A stretch of DNA of 64,000 bases from Candidozyma auris (lineage: Eukaryota > Ascomycota > Pichiomycetes > Serinales > Metschnikowiaceae). The notes beneath the pieces are model-generated. The model worked only from the letters and a program-made list of their open reading frames with translations. It did not search any database and was not told the DNA's origin. Below are positions 49,980-58,173 of this stretch, in pieces. How positions within the stretch are numbered: position 1 is the first letter of the stretch; each line of letters starts with the position of its first letter. A program made the position numbers and the translations under genes. The DNA lies in assembly GCF_003013715.1 (NCBI RefSeq), contig NC_072812.1, forward strand, positions 2,232,001 to 2,296,000. The letters are read 5' to 3'.

Positions 49980-50792
49980 TCAGCTAAGCACAACCAACAA
50001 GAGTATTAAGATCACAGAGAGCACAATTATCGTGACGAGACTACCATTCTCGCTCACTTTGGTGCGGAAGTCCTTGAGCCGCCCACTGGCCCGCCCTAGA
50101 CGACTGCCCGAGTCGTCGACTCCTCTTTCCAAGTCATTAAGCAATATGAGATGCTCGTCCAATTCCAGATTAATGTTACGGCCCATCAGGTGCTGGGTTC
50201 GGATCGAGTCATGCAACGCATCCAAGTGCTGGTCCTGCTCCAAGAGCTGCTGCTGGTGTTGCGCAAACATTTCTCTGTTGGAAGTGTCTACAGATTGCAA
50301 TGAGAGGGCATCCGAGTCCAGCTGCTGGTCGGGGTCATCTCTATAAGGCTTGATAGTAGTTGATGTGCCCATTAACTGCGACCTCATATTGTCCTCCTCG
50401 TCAGCATCGTAATCTTTAAAACGAACCAGTTTCTTCGTGTTCAATTCGGGAGCCTCGGGCTTGACGATTTTGTCAGTGTATTCATACTCATGCGCATCAA
50501 TGTAACCATCTTTGGATAAGACATCAAGCGAACTCTTGTAGGAATCTATTAGTGTAGAGAACTGGTCTGCAAAAGCGTCGATATGGCCGGCAGAAATGTC
50601 CAGATGTAGATATTGGAAGCTCTTCTTTATCTTAGCGAGGAGATTGATCAAGTCCAAGTTATCGTCCAGCGACGGCGTGAGCTTGAGGACGTCGATGAGC
50701 CGCTGCCTTTCCTCTATGTTAGCCAGCAACTGGTCTAAGTAGGATCGAATTTTTGTAAACGAAGAACGGATATCTTTTTGGGTGATTGTCAT
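49980..50792 (-). CDS. SYN8: Endosomal Qc-SNARE Syn8
   Basis: Tail-anchored SNARE of the endosomal system. The 270-residue protein has an N-terminal helical region with VEERxRLxxVLKLxPS-type sequence (ERQRLIDVLKLTPSLDDN) and KKLVRFKDYDADEE matching yeast Syn8. The SNARE motif (QQQLLEQDQHLDALHDSI to RASGRLKDF) follows, then one C-terminal membrane anchor SLVTIIVLSVILILLLVVLS. It sits tail-to-tail with VPS55, another endosomal gene. An E-box (GCACGTGAC, 50855-50863) lies 65 bp upstream. Confidence 0.9.
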   Translation of the reverse strand: MTITQKDIRSSFTKIRSYLDQLLANIEERQRLIDVLKLTPSLDDNLDLINLLAKIKKSFQYLHLDISAGHIDAFADQFSTLIDSYKSSLDVLSKDGYIDAHEYEYTDKIVKPEAPELNTKKLVRFKDYDADEEDNMRSQLMGTSTTIKPYRDDPDQQLDSDALSLQSVDTSNREMFAQHQQQLLEQDQHLDALHDSIRTQHLMGRNINLELDEHLILLNDLERGVDDSGSRLGRASGRLKDFRTKVSENGSLVTIIVLSVILILLLVVLS

Positions 50793-51142
50793 GGAAGGCT
50801 ACAGTGGGACGAGCGAGACAGGAGATTGATAAGGCGTGGGACGGTGGGTGGAGCGCACGTGACTTTGGTGGGCCAGGAGAGGAAAGCCACAAGAGAATTT
50901 GGTGGTGGAAATGCATGGAGATGCCTAAGAGGTTCGGAAAATATTGGTTATATTATAAATGTGTTTATATGGTATCGTGAGATTCTTTTTTTCACTTGTG
51001 GTAGGCAGTTTGTCTGGACATGTATCCAGGTGAGACAAGGAAGCACGGTACGTCAGACGTCATATATGCGATCTGGTCTATCCAGTTTGATGGCGGTTGA
51101 AGGCCCTTGATGCCTTTTTAGATACCGAATGGCATGGATCGC
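50793..51142. other. Intergenic, SYN8 promoter
   Basis: 350 bp with the GCACGTGAC E-box at 50855-50863; nothing else recognised. Confidence 0.45.
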
Positions 51143-51583
51143 TTACTGCCTCGTGGAGGCCGCCTTCGAGCGGCTCAGGGAGCACGGAAACAAGCCGTCT
51201 CTCTTGATGATGGTGGTGTCCCAAGCGGGAGCGTTTTTCAACGCTGCAATCGTCTCGTTGAGACAAGTTTCGATCTCCATCAACTCAGCCTCGGCCAGCC
51301 CCTCGAGACACTCCAACATGGTTCCTAGACTGTCGAAAGCAGACGCCAACGCACCCCTGGACGTCGGAAGCGGCCGTAGCGAGGCAGCTTTGCCCAGGGC
51401 GGCCATTTTCGCCAGCTTTGTCAGGTCGGGCCTTCGAACGCTCAGCTGCACCGACGTGGCCTCTGAGCACATAGATAGTTGCAGGTGAGAGTCCGAGTCC
51501 AGCTCGGTCAGCTCGAACGAGCCGTTGACAGACGCCTCCCACGAAAGGGTCTGGAGGTCCTCTAATTTGTCCAAGAGCGACAT
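51143..51583 (-). CDS. Orphan protein, 146 aa
   Basis: ATG-initiated 146-codon frame on the same strand as SYN8. The first part alternates polar and hydrophobic residues (LSWEASVNGSFE) like beta strands. The second is helical (LTKLAKMAALGKA, GTMLECLEGLAEAELMEIE). Several CTG codons cluster in the acidic segment and would be Ser. No family recognised. The opposite-strand frame over the same region is less protein-like. Confidence 0.5.
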   Translation of the reverse strand: MSLLDKLEDLQTLSWEASVNGSFELTELDSDSHLQLSMCSEATSVQLSVRRPDLTKLAKMAALGKAASLRPLPTSRGALASAFDSLGTMLECLEGLAEAELMEIETCLNETIAALKNAPAWDTTIIKRDGLFPCSLSRSKAASTRQ

Positions 51584-52115
51584 GGGAGGACGAATGTTGA
51601 AGGAAGGAAGCCAGGAATAAGGGAAGGAAACGCTAGTGGCACGCGTAGACGAGACGGTGACCTGATAAACCTGCTAATGACAAATCCCAGCGATTGTTAC
51701 AAGCGACTGACCCAAACGATTCACTTAAACGATTGACTCGATCGACTGACTGTGCTTCAAGAAGATGCTGTGATAAAGACGAGGAGGTGGTTAAGAGAAA
51801 TGAAATGGAGCTAATCTCGTAGAAACAGGAACTCTCGTCTAAGGCAGAGGAACAGGAGCCCAATTCGCAGCCAGATCCAGCAGACGGGTCGCGTTTTGCA
51901 GAGGCCGCATACTTTAGAGAAAGGGGCTGCAGCCACTACAGACAAAGAAAAAAAAGCGACTTTTCCAAGCACAATACAAAACACAACCATTGTGTCTAAA
52001 AACGCAAAATACGCCAGAATATTTTGGTGTGGGAGGCGCTGGCGGTGTTATCAAAGTTTACAATGGCCGGCACCGCCCCCACCGAAAGAAAGAAAATGCG
52101 TTTAGAATCTGCGGT

Positions 52116-52167
52116 TGGTGGGAGGTTGGAGGTTGGAGGGTGGAGGTGGAGGGTGGAGGTGGAGGGT
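52116..52167 (+). repeat. G-rich tandem repeat (GGAGGTGGAGGGT type)
   Basis: Irregular tandem units of GGAGGTTGGA then GGGTGGAGGTGGA, with at least four G-runs close together, so a G-quadruplex is possible on the plus strand. Confidence 0.7.
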
Positions 52168-52474
52168 CTCGTACGTGAAGAGCGCTTTGGATTATCGGCT
52201 CGTTTTTCGTTGGTAAGCCTGGGGAATGCGTCGGTAGAAATGCGTCGCTTGAACAGGAATGGGTGCAAAATCGCGTAGTATGAGGCGCTCTTAGGCTTGA
52301 CGGGAAGAGAAATGTGAGGCGGGGGGCGTTGAGAGGCGTTGGTGTTGGCGTTGGCATTGGGGGAGTTGAAAGCGTTGAGAGCGTCGAGACATCATAAAAA
52401 TTGCAATGTCTGTAGCATGTCTGTATGAGTCCCGCCAATTGCAAGTTGGTTGTAATAGCGAGCAGCTAGAGCAG

Positions 52475-52506
52475 GTATACTGAACAAGTATACTGATCAA
52501 GTATAC
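52475..52506. repeat. Three GTATAC palindromes at 13-bp spacing
   Basis: GTATAC at 52475, 52488 and 52501, separated by TGAACAA and TGATCAA. The spacing is exact. Confidence 0.85.
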
Positions 52507-53658
52507 TAGACAGGGGGATTCATCTGGGATTGATTACGTATCCTATTTCCAAATGATGTTTCAGAATATACTGAATGCTTTACTTTCCGATTTCCTGTCT
52601 ACGTATGTTTCTGTTTGCTCGCTTCGTGTCTGCCGCTTATTGTAATGGCTGCGAAAACAGATCGACTGCGCTGCTATCAACACAAGCAATCCTGGCTAGA
52701 GAACAGTGCATGCAAGCTAACAGAGACAAGGTACTATGATCTGGATGCAAGTGAAAGGATCGACTGGAAAGGCTGTTCACAAATCCTTCTGGTTTAAAGT
52801 TTCGAGACAAACCAACCCATTGCAGGTGGCCCAGCCCCCACAGGGCCCCGTGTTTGACTTCTGGATTTGCAATTCCTTCCTTGGTATTATCTCCAACTCG
52901 GCCTTAAGCCTGCTTTGGCCCACTAGCAAACATTAACTTCAGTCTCTGTTTGCTCCATTTCCCTATATACGCTGAGTGAAGGCGGAAGTGCAGCTGGTTG
53001 CCCAATCACACGTAACAGCGCTAATCCGTACAATTCGAGGAGAATTCGTATTACAAACAATTCCTTCTGCTTTTTCAAAACAATCTCTGCGTGCTGAAGA
53101 CTTCTCTATACCTCAATTCCAGTAATATCTTTTTGTCCAGGCATTGCTTGCTGGTACCACTGAAATTACTCTCAGCACTGTCCATCCTCTTGCAAATTTC
53201 ACTCTCATTGGCAATATTCACATCACCTGAGATCTCCACATTCGTGTCTGAGATCTTTCAGTATCAGCATCCACATAGCAACGATAGCTGTAATAACTCA
53301 GTACTATTCTTCTATCAGCGCGGAATTGAGTCATCCAGCTAAAACCCTACTGAGACCAGTCTCCATGCTCAATCACCTTTTTTTCAAAATATTTGTATTG
53401 GTATTACCTTCACATTGCATTGTACCCCAAATTTGCCCACTTCTACCGCCTTTCTTCAAAAGTGTCCCTGCAAGCGCATACGGGCCTTTGACGACCGTAA
53501 TTTTGCAGCCACCAGTGTTAGCACCTACACCAGCAATTCCCACCGCCTTATCCACAATTCCACATGTCTAAGTTGCGCTTTCACTAGTAGCGTCCCTTGA
53601 AATTCCGTCAAAAAGCACCTATTCGCTTGCATGCCCTGGAAACAATGTGTAGAGAGAT

Positions 53659-53704
53659 CCCGCGGAGCGCCGCGGGGACAATGACTGCGCTAGAGTATAT
53701 ATAC
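53659..53704 (+). promoter_or_regulatory. CCCGCGG inverted repeat and TATA box of the LOG-family gene
   Basis: CCCGCGG-AGCG-CCGCGGG (53659-53676) is a perfect 7-bp inverted repeat with a 4-bp loop, about 90 bp before the start codon. TATATATA follows at about 53696-53703. CCGCGG is the core of Pdr1/Pdr3-type elements bound by zinc-cluster factors; use here is inference. Confidence 0.5.
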
Positions 53705-53763
53705 ACCTTCAACTTCCCACATGGCCACTCACAAAACGAATAGTCCACTTTTTTTTCTGCATC

Positions 53764-54435
53764 ATGACCACATCAACACCAGAAAAAACCGTCTGCGTCT
53801 TCTGCGGCTCCCTGTTTGGGAAAGAGGCTTCCTTCGCCGAAAGCGCCTCCAAGCTAGGCGAGCTTTTGGCTAAGAGAAACTGGGGTCTTGTCTATGGGGG
53901 AGGCTCCACAGGCTTGATGGGAGCGGTGGCCAGAGGCTGTGCCACTAACGGAGGTTACGTCCATGGCATCATTCCTGAGGCATTGATCTCGAGAGAAAGA
54001 ACCTCTGACAACGAGTTCAACGACAAGTTGAAGGGAGGCATCAATAACCACGATGGTTCGACTCCTCTTCCAGACTCGAGTCTCTACGGGAAAACTACGT
54101 TGGTCAAGGACATGCACACGAGAAAGCGATTGATGGGCGAGGAGGCCAGTGCGTTTGTGGCGTTGCCTGGCGGCTACGGCACGTTGGAGGAGTTGATGGA
54201 GGTGGTCACCTGGCACCAGTTGAACATCCACTGCAAGCCTATCATCGTGTACAACTTGAACGGGTTCTACGACAGCTTCTTGAAGTTTGTGGAGGATGCC
54301 ATTGACTCGGAGTTTGTGTCGAAGAAGAACGGCGAGATCATCAAGGTGGCCCTGACAGCTGAAGAAGTGTTGGACGCCATCGAGCACTATCAGGTGCCCG
54401 ACGGCAGGTTCAACTTGAAGTGGGACACAACGTGA
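53764..54435 (+). CDS. LOG-family nucleoside monophosphate phosphoribohydrolase (YJL055W-like)
   Basis: Lonely-guy-family enzyme (often misannotated as lysine decarboxylase) cleaving nucleotide N-glycosidic bonds. 223 residues. It has the N-terminal VCVFCGS-x-FGK, GLVYGGGSTGLMGAVA, DMHTRKRLM and the family signature LPGGYGTLEELMEV (134-147). Residue 17, encoded by CTG (53812-53814), is the second Ser of the nearly invariant CGSS motif. S. cerevisiae YJL055W is the likely orthologue, linked to detoxification of base analogues such as 5-fluorouracil. Confidence 0.92.
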   Translation: MTTSTPEKTVCVFCGSLFGKEASFAESASKLGELLAKRNWGLVYGGGSTGLMGAVARGCATNGGYVHGIIPEALISRERTSDNEFNDKLKGGINNHDGSTPLPDSSLYGKTTLVKDMHTRKRLMGEEASAFVALPGGYGTLEELMEVVTWHQLNIHCKPIIVYNLNGFYDSFLKFVEDAIDSEFVSKKNGEIIKVALTAEEVLDAIEHYQVPDGRFNLKWDTT

Positions 54436-54584
54436 TGCCGTGATTATTGTAAGTTCGTGATATTAGATGTATAAATAGATCGGTTTATAGGCTGGCTGGC
54501 ATGTAGATATCAGGACCCGTCCTAGATATCACCGAATGCAAAGTTTAGAATATACAATTTAGAGGACTGTTCTTATTTTGTATC

Positions 54585-55475
54585 TCAGTGGGGGTTGACC
54601 TCGTCCTCGAGGTCTTCGTCGTCCACATGGAACAAGTCTTCAAATTCGTCTAGCGGGATTTCCACCTCCAGAAGAAAGCCGGTGGAGACGTCGTACATCA
54701 ACCCCCAGACCTCGATGGAGCCGTTTTTGAGCGCCTTCAGCGCCAGCGGGTGTCTTCTAAGCGCCAAAACAGACGCCACCACATTGAGCTCGGCCAATTT
54801 CTTGGCTCTTGCTCTGGGGTCGTCTTTTAGCGAGTCTAGTAACTTGACGTTCTGTGCACGGATATGTCTTATAGGATTGAGCCACAAATCAAGCACACCG
54901 CCAATCCTCTTCTTCGACAAACTGGCCCACACGCCTCCGCAGTCTGTGTGGCCGCACACAATGATCTTGCGTACTTTCAACACGTCCACAGCAAACTGAA
55001 TCACCCCCTGGGACGAGATGTCGTTGGCGTTGACGATGTTGGCAATATTTCTGTGGGTGAAAATTTCTCCAGGCAACGTGGCCAAACACTGCTCTCCAGC
55101 ACGAGAGTCCGAGCACCCTATCCACAACGTGTGCGGGCTCTGGCCCTTTCCGTTGAGCTCAAACACCTGGTTCAGGTGGTTATGTTTGATCGACTCCACG
55201 TAGTAGCGGTTGTTATCGAGGAAATCCGCCAACGTGCTCTCTTTGGAAAGCGTGAACGGGTAGTTGGGTCTGTCACTGAGCTGCGGTTTTGCCAGACTGA
55301 CGGGGCCCGAGGCCAAGCCATTGGGAGGGCTTGTGGTCAAGTCAGTTTCGTTGTCTCTTTCCAACTGATAGTGGACAATGTTCTCTCTTCCCATGGTTCT
55401 TGAGGTGGTCACAAAGGAACGGCAAAAATTGGAGATTCGGGGAGTCGACGCTAGGCAAGAGCTCTGGCGGAACAT
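54585..55475 (-). CDS. NCE103: Beta-carbonic anhydrase Nce103
   Basis: Zinc enzyme hydrating CO2 to bicarbonate for carboxylation reactions; needed for growth in low CO2. Two in-frame ATGs are possible. The one at 55394 gives 269 residues beginning MGRENIVHYQLERDNE, matching the known Candida albicans start. The one at 55475 adds 27 residues (MFRQSSCLASTPRISNF...), Ser/Arg-rich without acids, like a mitochondrial presequence. Numbered from MGREN, zinc ligands are C94 (CSDSR), H149 and C152 (HTDCGG). Other family blocks are THRNIANIVNANDISSQGVIQFAVDVL and DLWLNPIRHIR. The end DEVNPH also matches C. albicans. Confidence 0.93.
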   Translation of the reverse strand: MFRQSSCLASTPRISNFCRSFVTTSRTMGRENIVHYQLERDNETDLTTSPPNGLASGPVSLAKPQLSDRPNYPFTLSKESTLADFLDNNRYYVESIKHNHLNQVFELNGKGQSPHTLWIGCSDSRAGEQCLATLPGEIFTHRNIANIVNANDISSQGVIQFAVDVLKVRKIIVCGHTDCGGVWASLSKKRIGGVLDLWLNPIRHIRAQNVKLLDSLKDDPRARAKKLAELNVVASVLALRRHPLALKALKNGSIEVWGLMYDVSTGFLLEVEIPLDEFEDLFHVDDEDLEDEVNPH

Positions 55476-58173
55476 GCTCCACAGGCGGGAAAAGCGACAA
55501 ATATATAACAAATACCCATAGTCGCCTGCACTGAAGATGGGCGGTGGATGAGTGAAGAGATTCGCAGCCGATGGTGATTACGTCGTTGTGGGTGCGTCTC
55601 CTGCGCAGGACCGATGTCACCGACAACATAATGGTGGTGACGTGAAGGGGCTGGGATAGGGAGGAGAAGCTGATGAAATTTGGCTTTTCGATGGGAATCT
55701 TAATTCAGAAGCTGGATGGCCATGACCAGAGAAGTTTGGGGGAAGGGTTCTGCCGTGTTTGACCGATTGGGAGCCTTATCTACAGCGTAGTGAAGGTGAT
55801 GTCACGTGACGCGCCTCAACAGGATTCATCTCAAAATTGGGCGCTTATCTGCCCACCCACATCTCGTCAAAAAAAGTTGGCCTCTCTCGGTCTTATATCA
55901 CCCGTGGTGCGTGGGAAGAATTTGAGACAACAAAAATAAATCAAAAGAAAAAAAAAAAAATAAATAGACAGGACGGAGTGTAACAGACGACAAATAATTG
56001 ACTTTTGTGTATATACTCATTTTTGATGGGTATGCGGTACCTTTGAGTGGGAGTTGTTGGGTTTTGCCGGAGAAGGTGCAAGGAGTGATAGGTTTTTCCG
56101 TGAAATGAGACCTGCTGCTGACCATCAAGCAAGGAACTCCATAAATTTCAGGAGACAATTTTAGATGACAAGTAGAACGTGACAAATCCCCAGATTCCAC
56201 GAATTGAGTCATTTCAGCATTGTGGCATCAGCTCAGCGGAAAGGTGCCACAATTTTTCGCAGCCATGGTGGACTCTGTAGGCACAGAGAGTTTTGGAAAT
56301 GGTTGTTGAATTAATAACGTGAGATTTATGGGTAGGCAGCCACGATCGATAAAACAATTGGTTTGGCTTTTTTGGAAGATTTGCATTTGAGGTGCAATTG
56401 ACGTGGTGTCAGACAATTTGCAGCCAGTGTACAAACAAAATAAAGATGGAAAAGGCTTCAAGGAATTCGGAGGAGTTCCATAAAAGGTTTCAGCCTCCAC
56501 ATGTAAATTGTCATTCTTGAGATTTGCGAGTCTGGGTCATAGTAAACTGGGTTCTTAAGTCTATTCGCTTTTGGTAGTAGGGTCGAGACCGTGGGGCAGG
56601 ATATGGGTGTGTAGTTTTTTCGCAGCCATTGAGCGTGGTCAAGTGAAGCTACCGCCACAAGAAAGCTCCCACCGAGGCACTATCAGAAGACGGCTTCTAA
56701 TAAGGAGTAGAGGTGACGGATCACTTTTTGTATGTGACAAAATGTTTTCATTGTCCAGGTGAGTGATTTGCTCCATTTAGTTCATCCGCAATCAATTGAC
56801 AAGCATGACTCTCCATCGTAATGTATCTCGGAGAGAAAAACACCTTCTTGTCTAGACCGCAAATGGATTTTTGTTGCTGTAAATGTTTGCTTGATGTGTC
56901 TTAATGACTATATTTGAGAGTTTGTGATTTGGAGACAACGATAGGCTTTCTGGTTGTTACCCACAATATGCACTTTAAACTGGCGGTATAGCTTTCTCTC
57001 CTCAAGGGATAATATTTTCCGTGACCTAGGCATCCAAATAAGAATAGATTCCAGATATTTTGGCTTCCATTACTATGGCTCTTGTTAGGTAGGAATCTGC
57101 CATCTATTCTGGGATTTTGGACGGCAGCTCTAAATATCTGCATCCCTCTTGAACCTTGGGCCAGTATTCTATTGATAACCCGCTATGAAAAAGCAAGACG
57201 ACAGTATGTCTTTAGTTGCGCATTCAGCTATCTGATGTGACTTGAGAGGGGTCGTAAATTTCATCTTGAGGTCCAAGCGCTCCATGAATGTTCACAACGT
57301 ACAATTTCTCAAAGATTGCAAAATCTAATTAACTACTAGATTATCTTGAGGTTCCAAATTGGATCATGCGTCTCGAAGGTGAGGACAAACAGGCAATTAA
57401 ATTTGAGACGATTAACAAGGCTCCCATCTCTATGTAGATGAACGAAGTGGTACAGTGTTGAGAGAAAGTTGTATTAAGCAAACTCGGGAGTGAACTCATA
57501 TACATTATTTTCTGTGGTTTGGTGCTATGGGGAAAAAATCACTCTTCATCTGGACCATTCCTAGTGAGACTCACTTGTGGATCTGAGTCGATGGCCTTGT
57601 ACTAATTGGCAGCGTTCCTGCATCATATTGTCGAGTCTCTAACTACCTGTAGTGTTTTTCCAACGGCGTCCAACGATACTGCTAAGCGATTGATTTTCTG
57701 TCTATGCGTCGATTATTTTCAAATCGTACCAAAGAACTATTCCTGCGATTTTCTCGCATTTCTCATGGGCTTGCCGTTTTCTCGCTAGTTGATGACGCTA
57801 TCTATGATTGCCAGTTACACAAAGGTGCGTCAGTCCATTTGCAGCCATTTCAGATAGTGACCCTTCCACATTTTTAAAATAAGTGAGAAACGTAGAACTA
57901 TCACAAATCATCATTATCAAGCTCTCTTATTATCAGCATAGAATCGTATAATTTATTCTCCCCGTTCATTTGCTCCATTTCTGGACCATAACCGTGGGCA
58001 TCATCTACTGCATACATGCGCTTCACGTCTATACATCTATGGTTGCCAACTACACAAAGTTCCAGCAAATCCCACCGGTGGCATTATAGACTTTAATTTG
58101 GGTAACTCCCAGGCGAACTTCCCACTCTTGCTGTTGATAGAAACGCGTTTTTCCACAGTCCGCCTCTCTTACC
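55476..58173. other. Gene-free 2.7-kb stretch with five motif copies
   Basis: Densest cluster of the recurring motif: 55561-55573 (TTCGCAGCCGATG), 56254-56267, 56417-56428, 56618-56630 and 57838-57850. An A-run lies at about 55948-55961. No open frame looks coding; from about 56,700 to 57,800 the sequence is AT-rich and featureless. Confidence 0.55.
55578..55645. promoter_or_regulatory. CRE-like bZIP sites upstream of NCE103
   Basis: TTACGTCG at 55578-55585 and TGACGTGA at 55638-55645, with GTCACGTGAC further up at 55801-55810. Known carbonic anhydrase genes in C. albicans and S. cerevisiae are controlled by the bZIP factor Rca1/Cst6 through TGACGTCA-type sites; these are half-matching forms. 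Confidence 0.4.

Larger units (their letters stand above)
51584..53763. other. Gene-free 2.2-kb stretch with G-rich and palindromic repeats
   Basis: Motif copies at 51864-51875 (TTCGCAGCCAGA), 52644-52657 (AATGGCTGCGAAAA) and 53501-53513 (TTTTGCAGCCACC), and a GGGTGCAAAA variant at 52261. It also holds a G-rich tandem repeat (52116-52167), three phased GTATAC palindromes (52475-52506), and near the LOG-family gene a GC inverted repeat and a TATA box. No credible gene. Confidence 0.55.

Noticed and set aside
52599..52735. Possible intron (GTATGT ... GCTAAC)
   Set aside because: The branch site is not TACTAAC, the acceptor is unclear and no coding frame lies on either side.
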